A stretch of DNA of 25,472 nt from a virus, in IMG/VR virus record IMGVR_UViG_3300030099_002396, positions 1 to 25,472 of that record; one strand, written 5' to 3'. The position numbers were made by a program, and so were the translations under genes. This document shows, one piece after another, positions 7,181-15,621 of this stretch (its first letter is position 1; the number at the start of each line of letters is the position of its first letter). The notes under the pieces are model-generated. The model did not search any database and was not told the DNA's origin. It saw nothing but the letters and a program-made list of their open reading frames with translations.

Positions 7181-7678
7181 ATGGCTACTCAAAACTTATT
7201 ACAACGACTTGATCAAGCATCAGAGACTACAGGTTCTTCTGTTAATGCATCAAATCGTAGAATCGAAGAAGTGTTTATTGCGTCAGAAGCAATCACAGCA
7301 GGCGACTTTGTTTGTCTTGACTTGAGTAAATCTGCTGACAGCGATAAGATTTTGTTTGTAAAGAAACTAAATACAACGGCAATCACATCATTGGGTGTAG
7401 GAGTAGCAATCGCTGCTGCTGCAGCTGGTGAAAATGTTCGCGTATGTATTCGTGGAATGATTTCAGCAAATGTTGTATCTACTGTTGCACAAGGTGATCG
7501 TCTTGTTTCTTCATCAACAGCAGGTCGTGCTGAAGTTGCTCCTGAGTTCCGAACTGATTTGGGTGATGGAACAGGTACAACTACAGGTACAGTTGCTCAA
7601 CAAAGAAGTATTCTTGCGGTTGCTGTTTCTATTGCTACATCGAATATTGCTACAGTATACGTTTTCCCCAAGTTCTAG
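7181..7678 (+). CDS. Capsid cement/decoration-like protein
   Basis: 165 residues. After a polar N-terminus (about 1-28) the sequence is nearly all short beta strands with small residues: EEVFIASEAITAGDFVCLDL, SLGVGVAIAAAAAGENVRV, GMISANVVSTVAQGDRLV, ending SNIATVYVFPKF. This 'value, age, ..., Gly-Asp' beta-barrel pattern resembles DUF2190-like cement proteins that stud capsids. It follows the capsid gene with a good ribosome-binding site (GAGGTG) and precedes a strong terminator, so it closes the head operon. It shares the capsid gene's codon bias, which suggests abundance. Confidence 0.75.
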   Translation: MATQNLLQRLDQASETTGSSVNASNRRIEEVFIASEAITAGDFVCLDLSKSADSDKILFVKKLNTTAITSLGVGVAIAAAAAGENVRVCIRGMISANVVSTVAQGDRLVSSSTAGRAEVAPEFRTDLGDGTGTTTGTVAQQRSILAVAVSIATSNIATVYVFPKF

Positions 7679-7696
7679 GCATTCTCCAACAATGCT

Positions 7697-7736
7697 GGGC
7701 TAGGTTATTCCATTCGGTCTAGCCTAGCCCTTTTTT
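7697..7736 (+). terminator. Rho-independent terminator after the head genes
   Basis: Stem GGGCTAGG (7697-7704) pairs perfectly with CCTAGCCC (7723-7730) across an 18-base loop, followed by six T (7731-7736). It separates the abundant head proteins from the tail genes, whose first ribosome-binding site (AGGTGA) begins at once afterwards. No new promoter is visible after it, so the tail genes probably depend on partial read-through. Confidence 0.88.
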
Positions 7737-7747
7737 ATAGGTGACTC

Positions 7748-9055
7748 ATGAATCTACAAGACATTCGACAATACATTGCCAACATCATTGACTACGATCC
7801 ATCTACAAATCGTGAGTACACACAGCAGATAGATGACATTATTAATCATCATTATCGTATGTTGTTTGCTGAGAAAGCATTTACTTTTGCACAGAAGGAA
7901 GTAAAGTTAAGTATATACACAGATGATACACGTACCGCATCAGGAGCATGGAGTGCGGTATCAAAACTTACAATCGTTGATGCTACAAGTGATTTACCTA
8001 AATGGATTGAAGGTAACATTGTAGAGATTGAAGGAGTGGAGTATGATGTATTGTACAGAGATCCAGTGACTTTGACTCGGTTTTTTATTGATGCAAGTTT
8101 TGGAATGTTTACATCCAAGACTATAAAGTTTAAACAAAGATTTATTCGTCTTCCCCAGGATTGTGTAAGTTTGCTCCAGGTTGGAAGACGTTCTGCTTCA
8201 ATCTCTCCGTCAGCAGTAGGGCGTTTTATTCCTTTGACCAGGTATGAAGATGAATACTACAACTTACCTTTGGATGAAGTAAACATACCCAACTATTGGA
8301 TTATACAAGATAGCATTTCGATGCGTTCTCCTACAGTTGCTCCGAGTGTTAGTGCCAATGCAACATCAGCTGGAAAAGGTGTTCGTAGTGTTCGTGTTGC
8401 ACAAACATATGTAAAGTGGGATTCTAGTGGTCAGAAGTATGAGATGGAAAGTGGTTTGTCTCCATTTTCATCAGAGTTACAGCTGGGTGATGCACAAGAG
8501 TTGCGCGTATCTTTACCTGTATTGGCTTCTCGTATTCCTTTTGCACGACGGATATATATATATGATGCGGCTACAACACCGAACTTTAGAGGCATATATC
8601 AAGCAAAAAAAGTAGATGTTGGTGGTGGTGGTAATGTTGACATTGAGTTTACTCAGACAGCATTTGAAGATGGAACATTTGTATTAGATACAGAAAGGTA
8701 CAGTTATTTTGAGGGATATGCACAACAGTTACGTTTGTATCCTCGTCAATCCGAAGACTTTGAACTATCTGTACGATATGTGTATCGACCTGCGCGATTG
8801 CAAGAAGACACAGATACACCAGAACTTCCTCAGTCACATCATCTCATACTTGCATATGCATGCCTTATGGATGTATTAAATAAGCATGACAATCCTACAT
8901 TGGCAGGAATATATCGACGTAAGTATGAGCGTGAGGTTGTAAAGATGGAACAGAGATTCTTGACACAAAAGCCTAGAAGATTTGTAAAAGGATTTATGAA
9001 GGAATCCGGTGTTGATACAGTACCGATGTTTACTCCATTAAAGAGAATCCCATGA
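7748..9055 (+). CDS. Head-tail adaptor (tail tube A-like) protein with inserted beta domains
   Basis: A 435-residue protein. The N-terminal helices (1-50) and C-terminal helices (about 365-425, with QSHHLILAYACLMDVLNKHDNPTLA) look like the helical core of podovirus adaptors such as T7 gp11. Between them lie a beta region (70-150) ending RLPQDCVSLLQVGRRS, typical of this family, and a second Ig/FN3-like domain (about 212-303) with GLSPFSS (236-242) and FARRIYIY (265-272). The adaptor ring would join the portal to the nozzle encoded next. The gene follows a terminator and overlaps its neighbour by four bases. The family call is from architecture and context. Confidence 0.75.
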   Translation: MNLQDIRQYIANIIDYDPSTNREYTQQIDDIINHHYRMLFAEKAFTFAQKEVKLSIYTDDTRTASGAWSAVSKLTIVDATSDLPKWIEGNIVEIEGVEYDVLYRDPVTLTRFFIDASFGMFTSKTIKFKQRFIRLPQDCVSLLQVGRRSASISPSAVGRFIPLTRYEDEYYNLPLDEVNIPNYWIIQDSISMRSPTVAPSVSANATSAGKGVRSVRVAQTYVKWDSSGQKYEMESGLSPFSSELQLGDAQELRVSLPVLASRIPFARRIYIYDAATTPNFRGIYQAKKVDVGGGGNVDIEFTQTAFEDGTFVLDTERYSYFEGYAQQLRLYPRQSEDFELSVRYVYRPARLQEDTDTPELPQSHHLILAYACLMDVLNKHDNPTLAGIYRRKYEREVVKMEQRFLTQKPRRFVKGFMKESGVDTVPMFTPLKRIP

Positions 9056-11127
9056 AAGATACCAATGCGAAAGTAGACAATCTGAAAGGTGTCCATGAAA
9101 ACTATCCTCAACCGATAGAGACATTACAGGAACTTGTAAACTGGCAAGTTGATCAGTACACAGGTGGATGGTCTAATCGTTTGGGATATGAAAGATATGA
9201 CAGTACAGCCAATGACTTTGATCCATTTTTAATCAATCGTGTAGACAGTATGTTTTATGTGCAGCGACATCAAGGCGCACAAGATTCAATACTGTTTGAG
9301 CAGAATGGTTTTTTGTACCAGCTTAATGATTTTGATGGAGTATTAAAAAAGAATGTATTGTCTGAAGGGAGAACACTTCCTCGTTCATCTGAGATAGGTA
9401 CACAGTTTTGCCAGTTTGGTAGATATATAATCTATGCCAATGGATATGACAGGCCCAGTAAATCAAGATTGTGGCCGATTACAGACTATTCTACATCCAA
9501 CTATTTGGTAGAGTACCCATTGGGATTTGATGCAGCACCATCTGCTCCTGTTGCATGGGGAGTACTTAAGACTGCATCATCTCCTGGTAAAAATGAAATC
9601 TCTATAGAGTTTAGTGAAGAACAAAATAAAGGAATGGGGATACTTACTGCTGCAGCACCAAACATGTATAAGTACAAAGTAACGTTTGTAAATACAGCAG
9701 GTGCTGAATCACCATTCAGTTCTTCTAGCAATGTCTCTCAATGGGACTCATCAGGAGGATCAACACAAAGTAGATATGCTATTGGAGTAGAGATTCCAGT
9801 AGGTAATAATGATGTGATTGCTAGACGGATATATCGTACAAAGAACTTTTCATCATCTGGTGGTGCAGATGGTGACACATATTATTTTGTTGCAGAGATA
9901 CCTAATAATGGAGATGATTTTTTTATTGATGACATACCAGATACAGGTTTGGGGAGCCAAGCAGATTCTGAGTTAGAGTCTATACCTTTTCCTGCAATAG
10001 GATGTAGATACTTGGGTAGTTACAAAGATTGTTTATTTATAGATGGTGGTCGTGATGATGACTTGACGTTGTTTTATAGTCATCCTGCAAAGCCGGACCA
10101 GTTTGCAGCATTAAACTTTATTACTCTTTCACATAGAGAAGGTGGTGGACTTACTGGATTGTTTTCATATTTTAATAATCTGTTAGCATTTCGTGAGTAT
10201 AGTATAGACATCATTCGAGGAACATACCCTAACTTTAATGCAACCAACTTGGTAAGGTATATAGGAACAAGAGCAACCAATACTATCGTAGGTGTAGAAG
10301 GACTTGGTGTTTTGTTCTTGAGCTATGATGGAATCTACAGTATCAATATAAACTTGGATTACAATGATCATCCCAATGTTCAAAATGTAACTCCACATTT
10401 ACGTGATACTTTTGAGCGTATTAATAAAGATGCAATATGTAAAGCATCGGCTGTGTATTCAAAAAAGAGAAGAGAATACATTGTGCATTTTCCTGTAGAT
10501 GGAAGTCCTGTAAATAATATGGGATTGGTGTATCATACAGATAAACTTGCATGGTCAATCCGAGAGAACATTCCAGCAGGTCCATTGATTGTAACCTCTA
10601 CAGGTGACGTTATGTTTGGAATGAATGACGGTTCAGTTTCTCCAAACAATGAGCATGGTATTATGGTATTGTCTCGTAAACGTGCAGCAGGAGCAACAAT
10701 AACAGAGGATACAATGACAGACAATCCTCCGTTGACTTCGATAATGCGTAGTGCTTGGTTGGATATGGGAGATCCATCTACCAAGAAGAAGATACATAGT
10801 GTGTATCTTTTCATTGCTACAGGTGGGGACCAAGATATATCGTTGAGTTATTACATGGACTTTAACTACAACAGTCAAGAGCTTACAGAAGCCCTTCGTC
10901 AGCAACGCCCAGATTTTGAAGACCAAGTAGTATATGATAAAGTGATACTTAATAGTGGTGCATACTGGGAAGAACCTTTGGTAACAACGATTCGATATGA
11001 TGTTCATAGTGCAGCATGTTCTCATTTTCAGTGGAAGATAGAGACAAATGCTGATGTACATGTGATAGGATATGCCATAGACTTTACAGGAAATGGTATG
11101 CGAGTCATACAAGGTAAGAAGTTATGA
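9052..11127 (+). CDS. Tail nozzle/hub protein (beta-propeller-like)
   Basis: 691 residues, mostly beta. It begins with an NYPQPIETLQELVNWQVDQYTGGWSNRLG region that resembles the start of podovirus nozzle and hub proteins. Blade-like repeats follow (SMFYVQRHQGAQDSILFEQNGFLYQL near 66-91; LGSYKDCLFIDGG, LFSYFNNLLAFREYSI and LGVLFLSYDGIYSI further on). An Ig/FN3-like insertion at about 204-296 has AESPFSS (218-224) and IARRIYRT (256-263), and resembles the insertion in the adaptor gene just upstream. The likely role is the distal tail tube (compare T7 gp12 or P22 gp10). It starts as ATGA over the adaptor stop. Confidence 0.72.
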   Translation: MKDTNAKVDNLKGVHENYPQPIETLQELVNWQVDQYTGGWSNRLGYERYDSTANDFDPFLINRVDSMFYVQRHQGAQDSILFEQNGFLYQLNDFDGVLKKNVLSEGRTLPRSSEIGTQFCQFGRYIIYANGYDRPSKSRLWPITDYSTSNYLVEYPLGFDAAPSAPVAWGVLKTASSPGKNEISIEFSEEQNKGMGILTAAAPNMYKYKVTFVNTAGAESPFSSSSNVSQWDSSGGSTQSRYAIGVEIPVGNNDVIARRIYRTKNFSSSGGADGDTYYFVAEIPNNGDDFFIDDIPDTGLGSQADSELESIPFPAIGCRYLGSYKDCLFIDGGRDDDLTLFYSHPAKPDQFAALNFITLSHREGGGLTGLFSYFNNLLAFREYSIDIIRGTYPNFNATNLVRYIGTRATNTIVGVEGLGVLFLSYDGIYSININLDYNDHPNVQNVTPHLRDTFERINKDAICKASAVYSKKRREYIVHFPVDGSPVNNMGLVYHTDKLAWSIRENIPAGPLIVTSTGDVMFGMNDGSVSPNNEHGIMVLSRKRAAGATITEDTMTDNPPLTSIMRSAWLDMGDPSTKKKIHSVYLFIATGGDQDISLSYYMDFNYNSQELTEALRQQRPDFEDQVVYDKVILNSGAYWEEPLVTTIRYDVHSAACSHFQWKIETNADVHVIGYAIDFTGNGMRVIQGKKL

Positions 11128-11735
11128 GCAAGAAGTGGACTGAAGCATATCCAAGAGACAATGCGATTGTAGATTACAAAGAGTTTAATCGTGGATACAA
11201 TGAGTACAAGTCATCGTTTAATGGTGGCATTGACCGAACAATGATGCCAGCTGGTGCGTTTGGTAAAGCAGCAGTACAAGATAGAGCGTTTCATTCTATA
11301 TCTTTGTTTCGACGTGGAGACTTGAATGTGTTTGTAGATTCTGCTACAGGTGCAGCAGTAGGAGATTTTCGAGGACCTTCTTATAATACATATAGTGGTG
11401 GTTGGGTTACAGTAGATGAGATTGATGTACCTAATATGAAAGATGGAATGATGCATTGGGAGTTTTCATCTCACATATACAACAATACATATTATGTAGA
11501 TAATCCCAAGAGTGTAAGTATACGATTGTTGTTTGATGGAGTAGAGGTGTGCAATGCGTATAAGGTTCCAAGTCCTGTTGTAACATTTCGTATGGTGTGT
11601 GATTTTCCTATGACAGGAGCACCCAATAAAGCTACAATACAAGCTCGTTCAGTATCTAAATCTAGCACAGAGAATACAAAGTGTTTGTTTACTTTATTGG
11701 CTATGCAACACTTGTTTATAGGGAGATGGAGATGA
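11124..11735 (+). CDS. Virion/tail-appendage protein, family unknown
   Basis: 203 residues. A short helical N-terminus (residues 1-35: KKWTEAYPRDNAIVDYKEFN) precedes a region predicted to be mostly beta, rich in Trp, Tyr and Val (GGWVTVDEIDVPNMKDGMMHWEFSSHI). The layout, helix then beta sandwich, is shared with the next two genes. It overlaps its neighbours by ATGA on both sides and so belongs to the tail operon. A tail-associated or fibre-adaptor role is inferred from position only. Confidence 0.7.
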   Translation: MSKKWTEAYPRDNAIVDYKEFNRGYNEYKSSFNGGIDRTMMPAGAFGKAAVQDRAFHSISLFRRGDLNVFVDSATGAAVGDFRGPSYNTYSGGWVTVDEIDVPNMKDGMMHWEFSSHIYNNTYYVDNPKSVSIRLLFDGVEVCNAYKVPSPVVTFRMVCDFPMTGAPNKATIQARSVSKSSTENTKCLFTLLAMQHLFIGRWR

Positions 11736-12523
11736 GCAGAATAACAAACAGTAATCCTCCCAAACGTGGAGAACAGCTAACAAGTACAGAGTTGAATCAG
11801 GTATTTACAGAAGCTAATGCTGCATTTCCTATGGATGGAGACAATGTACGCAATGAAGGTATTGAGCAACCATCATTTAATCTTAGTGGTACAACAGGAA
11901 AGTCAGGGATTATATTGATTGCAGCGGCAGATGATGATGAAACAAGTAGTACAACAATCACAGGAAACTCATCTACTGTAAGTCCTGTGGCTCCTACTAC
12001 AGTACATACCTGGAACTTTACACAAGCATTTAATAGTGGAAAGATTATTCGTGTATATTGGCAGTTTGAAAATCAAATCACAGGAAATGCTACTACTCCA
12101 GTTCAACCTACATATAATGCTTTATCTTGGGCTGTATGGTTGGAGTGGCAGCTATCAAGTGGTGGTGCTTGGGATGCTGTTCCGAATCAAGGAGACTTTG
12201 ATAGAGTAACAATAGGTGAACCTACTTCACAAACATATGGATGTACTATTGTTAATCATGTTTTTGTTCGAGCTCACAGTTCTAGTACAAGTTATGATTT
12301 TCCTCCTGACAGAACAGGATATGGGTGTTGGTGGTATAAAGCAGATCAGAACTATACAATCTATGGATTACGTTTACGTTGTAGAGGACCGATAATAAAC
12401 AACTATGATACTACAGCTAATAGTAATACATGGTTGTTATTGGGTGGTAGTTCTTATCCTGCAAATCATGAGATAACAATAGGAGACAGCAACATAGCTT
12501 ATCTTTTGATGGAGGAAGTATGA
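11732..12523 (+). CDS. Virion/tail-appendage protein, family unknown
   Basis: 263 residues from the ATG at 11732, which overlaps the previous stop as ATGA and has GGGAGATGGAG just upstream. An in-frame ATG 51 bases earlier would bury the start in the previous gene, so 11732 is preferred. Residues 1-55 are helical (KRGEQLTSTELNQVFTEAN) and end in an NVRNEGIEQPSF stretch, a pattern often seen at the base of phage virion attachments. The rest is probably beta-rich with many Trp and Thr (WAVWLEWQLSSGGAW). It could be a fibre-base or tail-surface protein; no enzyme motif is visible. Confidence 0.7.
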   Translation: MSRITNSNPPKRGEQLTSTELNQVFTEANAAFPMDGDNVRNEGIEQPSFNLSGTTGKSGIILIAAADDDETSSTTITGNSSTVSPVAPTTVHTWNFTQAFNSGKIIRVYWQFENQITGNATTPVQPTYNALSWAVWLEWQLSSGGAWDAVPNQGDFDRVTIGEPTSQTYGCTIVNHVFVRAHSSSTSYDFPPDRTGYGCWWYKADQNYTIYGLRLRCRGPIINNYDTTANSNTWLLLGGSSYPANHEITIGDSNIAYLLMEEV

Positions 12524-13173
12524 GTATAACTTTTCCTAAGACCTGGAGTGCAGAACAGCTGAATGCTCAGGATGTTCGAGGTAACTTGGATGCGATGAAG
12601 AACAAACAACAACAGTTGGGTGGTTCGGATATGCAGACAGGAGCCAAATGGATTAATACGCATCATCTTATGCAAGGTAGATATACAACAACAACCAATA
12701 CAGTAGAGAACATCTCAGGTACATTTGGTGGTCGTAACAATGGTGCTTTTTTAAATCGTACATCTTATTGTACACAGTATATAAGTGATGGATTGTCAGA
12801 TGCAAAGGTTCGTAAATACATTCATTATACGAATATAACTTTTGATATACTTAGACCATGTACTTTATTTTTTCAGTGGCATATGATTCATCAATCGCGT
12901 AAGGATGGTTCTACAGCAGGAGCAACACATATACACGTCGGATTAAATAGTCCTATCATTGCAGGAGTGTCTGTTGATCATAGAGTAGCAGAACAACCTA
13001 ATGCAAGTACATTAGATGTGTTGGTAGATGGGACACATATTACAAATGGTTTTATACTTCGTGATATAGGATCACAAATAAAAGGCTATAATATAGGATT
13101 GACAGGCCAGTCTACAGCAGAGCAATGTCAGAATGTATCATGGTCAGTATCACTTGAATGTTTTTACATGTAG
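12520..13173 (+). CDS. Virion/tail-appendage protein, family unknown
   Basis: 217 residues. The N-terminus (KTWSAEQLNAQDVRGNLDAM, then AKWINTHHLMQGRY) repeats the helix-then-anchor layout of the two preceding genes, followed by a beta domain with several His and Trp residues (LFFQWHMIHQSRKDG, THIHVGLNSPIIAG). It overlaps the previous stop as ATGA and ends ten bases before the first ejection-protein gene. Its role is inferred from place in the tail block. The similarity of this trio is by eye and weak. Confidence 0.7.
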   Translation: MSITFPKTWSAEQLNAQDVRGNLDAMKNKQQQLGGSDMQTGAKWINTHHLMQGRYTTTTNTVENISGTFGGRNNGAFLNRTSYCTQYISDGLSDAKVRKYIHYTNITFDILRPCTLFFQWHMIHQSRKDGSTAGATHIHVGLNSPIIAGVSVDHRVAEQPNASTLDVLVDGTHITNGFILRDIGSQIKGYNIGLTGQSTAEQCQNVSWSVSLECFYM

Positions 13174-13182
13174 GAGCAACAC

Positions 13183-13956
13183 ATGACAGGTTTGGAACTC
13201 GCATTATTGGCAGGTGCAGGTAAAGCACTATTGAAAGGAGGGATTGGAGCAGCCAGTCAGTTTGGTTCTGCACAAGACTTAAAGTTGACTCCTGAGCAAC
13301 AAAAGAGATTACGTGAGCTGGAGCGATTACAGGCTCGCAATGCTTTGGGTATGACACAAGGTGAACGTGAGTTATATCGTAGTCAAGCAATGACTCCTGT
13401 ACAAGCAGCAGAGCGTGAGGTTATGGCTAGGTTTGGTGCGGCACAGAACATTGCAGACATTGGACAAGGTACAGCGTTTCGACAACAACAAGCTATGGCT
13501 GATACGGGACAAGCGGCCAGAGCACAGGTATCACAAGCAGTGGCTCAACGAGATGCAGAAGTAGCTCAACAACAAGCAGAAGAGAAAGCAAGATTAGAGG
13601 AACAACAACGCCAGGCCAAAGCCCTTGAACGTCAGGCTGCACTATCACTAGTAGGTGGTATTGGAGAAGCGGTTACAGGTGCAGCAGAAGTAACTGCAGA
13701 GCATAAACTGGCAGAAGAGTTGTATGACAAACAAATAGATAATCTAAAAGGTGCAGCCCAAGCAACAAGTCAAGGAACACAGAACATGTTGGGTATTGGG
13801 AAATCAGCTGGTATGCAAGCAGTTGAAGGTATGAAAAAACCTATATTGGGTGCAGATGCTGTAACGGCAGTTGAAGGTATGGAAGTTCCTTTTAATCCTT
13901 TACAGGGATTTACTTATGAACAACTTATACAAGCAATGTTGGCAGGAGGATACTAA
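13183..13956 (+). CDS. Internal virion (ejection) protein, gp14-like
   Basis: 257 residues, rich in Ala, Gln and Gly. Residues 1-30 are hydrophobic and Gly-rich (LELALLAGAGKALLKGGIGAASQFG). Residues about 38-155 form a long charged coiled coil (QQKRLRELERLQARN; AQQQAEEKARLEEQQRQAKALERQ). A second Gly/Ala segment LSLVGGIGEAVTGAA follows near 160. Two small-residue hydrophobic stretches around a coiled coil suit a protein that inserts in the host envelope on ejection. It is the first of three such genes, matching the order of T7 gp14-15-16. A strong AGGAG precedes the start. Confidence 0.72.
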   Translation: MTGLELALLAGAGKALLKGGIGAASQFGSAQDLKLTPEQQKRLRELERLQARNALGMTQGERELYRSQAMTPVQAAEREVMARFGAAQNIADIGQGTAFRQQQAMADTGQAARAQVSQAVAQRDAEVAQQQAEEKARLEEQQRQAKALERQAALSLVGGIGEAVTGAAEVTAEHKLAEELYDKQIDNLKGAAQATSQGTQNMLGIGKSAGMQAVEGMKKPILGADAVTAVEGMEVPFNPLQGFTYEQLIQAMLAGGY

Positions 13957-15620
13957 TGTCTTTTGAAGTAGCAAGGATGATTGTTCAGTCTTATCGACAA
14001 GATAATCAACAACGTATTAAAAGTTCTATGGAGATGGCTTACAAAGAAGCATTGAGTGCTTTTCAGTCTGAGCAAGAAGCGCGTAAAGCTGCACTTGAAA
14101 TCTTGGAGATGGAGCAGAAGGCTTTTGATTCTTATGTCAAAGATATAAGCAAGTTGAGACGAGACATTATTAAAGGTGAGACAGTATCTGCGAAGAAAGT
14201 TGCAGCCATTAAGTTGCGTAATGCACGTGGTCAAGCAGCAGTAGATAGATATAATCTTGAAGGAAAACGTAAAGAAGCATATAATAGAAAAAGAGATAGA
14301 TATGAATCACAACTGGCTCGCGCACAAATAGGTCAAGCTGGTGCAAATCTAGATTTACAAGCACAAGACCATGCAAACACTCGTGTACTAGCAAATGACA
14401 TGTATACTACAGGATTATCAAGTGCAGTAAATCAGTTGGCTACAGCAGTAAAATCTGGTAATCGTACAGAAATGGAAGATATATTATCTGAAAGAATATA
14501 TGAAGAAGTTTCAAAAGGATTGGAAGAAGGACCGAGAGGTCAATCTGGATATACAGGAACAAAAGTTCAACTATCTCCATTTCGTAGAGCAGATGTAGGG
14601 TATCAAATATTAAGAGATATAAAACTTCGTACAGGTTTGGATGATTCAAATCCAGAAGTACAACGTGTAAAAGATTTTATATTTGGTGGTTATGAAAGTT
14701 TACTTGAAGAAACAAAAGACAAAATAGGTATATTAAGTGATGTTGCATCTATATCTGAATCAGAAGTAAACGAAAGGTATGAAGAGGAACGACAAAAATA
14801 TATAGAGAATAAAGGAAGAGGTTTTGCTCCTAGTCGATTGGGTGATCGGCCTAAGCGTCCTGGATTTATAGAAAAAGAGTTTATACCTGAAGAACTGCCA
14901 GAAGGTGTAGATAGAACTTCATATGAAGGATTAAGAGAAGCGGCTACTCCAGTGTTTAATGCATTGCGTGATGATTTTCAGATTGATGCACAAGAACTAG
15001 AGCAGTTGGAAAAGATGTCTCCAGATGCTTTGAATGCATATCGGCAGCTACAACAAATAGCGATTACAGATCCATTGGCAGTAACTCAAGAAGAACAGTT
15101 ATTGCTTGATGAGCTTGCTTTGAAAAGACAGATGAATATACTACAGCAACGTGGACAGATAGCAGGTATGCGTCCTCAAATGAAAAGTCCTGAAGCAATA
15201 AAGAGTAGAGCAGCAGACATAGCTGAACCTGCCAAAGCACAGAAGTTTGATCCAAGCCAGTTCTCTCCTGCTCAACAAAAGTATTTTGCAACAGAACGTA
15301 ATGCTTATGATTTATCTGAAAAGAGTGACAATGATATTAGAAACATTGGTGTACCTGAAAAGTTTGGATTATCATTGTTTAATGAGACTTTTGATAAAGG
15401 AAGAAAGTCATACGTAGATGGACAATCATATGATACTGTATTGTCAAGATTAGAGACACAGTTTGAAGGAAGACCGGAAGAACAGTTGAGAGCATTGGCA
15501 GCATACAATAGCAGAGCAATGGCATTGCAACGTGCATCTAATCCTCTTATCTTTTCAGATGGACAAAAGAACACAGACTACCTCGAAGCATTAAAGGCTA
15601 TAACCCCAAAGGTAAAGTGA
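13956..15620 (+). CDS. Internal virion (ejection) protein, gp15-like
   Basis: 554 residues, almost wholly helical and charged: a coiled coil at about 10-125 (MEMAYKEALSAFQSEQEARK; RNARGQAAVDRYNLEGKRKE), a middle with YEEVSKGLEEG and acid/base-rich helices, and a C-terminal part with QLQQIAITDPLAVTQEEQ. No catalytic motif is visible. It is shorter than T7 gp15 (747 residues) but holds the same place, between the gp14-like protein and the very large third protein. The start overlaps the previous stop as TAATG, with GGAGGA upstream. Confidence 0.7.
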   Translation: MSFEVARMIVQSYRQDNQQRIKSSMEMAYKEALSAFQSEQEARKAALEILEMEQKAFDSYVKDISKLRRDIIKGETVSAKKVAAIKLRNARGQAAVDRYNLEGKRKEAYNRKRDRYESQLARAQIGQAGANLDLQAQDHANTRVLANDMYTTGLSSAVNQLATAVKSGNRTEMEDILSERIYEEVSKGLEEGPRGQSGYTGTKVQLSPFRRADVGYQILRDIKLRTGLDDSNPEVQRVKDFIFGGYESLLEETKDKIGILSDVASISESEVNERYEEERQKYIENKGRGFAPSRLGDRPKRPGFIEKEFIPEELPEGVDRTSYEGLREAATPVFNALRDDFQIDAQELEQLEKMSPDALNAYRQLQQIAITDPLAVTQEEQLLLDELALKRQMNILQQRGQIAGMRPQMKSPEAIKSRAADIAEPAKAQKFDPSQFSPAQQKYFATERNAYDLSEKSDNDIRNIGVPEKFGLSLFNETFDKGRKSYVDGQSYDTVLSRLETQFEGRPEEQLRALAAYNSRAMALQRASNPLIFSDGQKNTDYLEALKAITPKVK

Positions 15621-15621
15621 C

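Noticed and set aside
7735-7748. Likeness to an SP6-type promoter (ATAGGTGAC) before the adaptor gene
   Set aside because: The match is short and is explained by the ribosome-binding site. No second copy was noticed at other operon starts.
10633-11112. 159-residue minus-strand ORF opposite the nozzle gene
   Set aside because: Cys/Ile/Tyr-rich shadow composition, no ribosome-binding site, and opposite a continuous gene.
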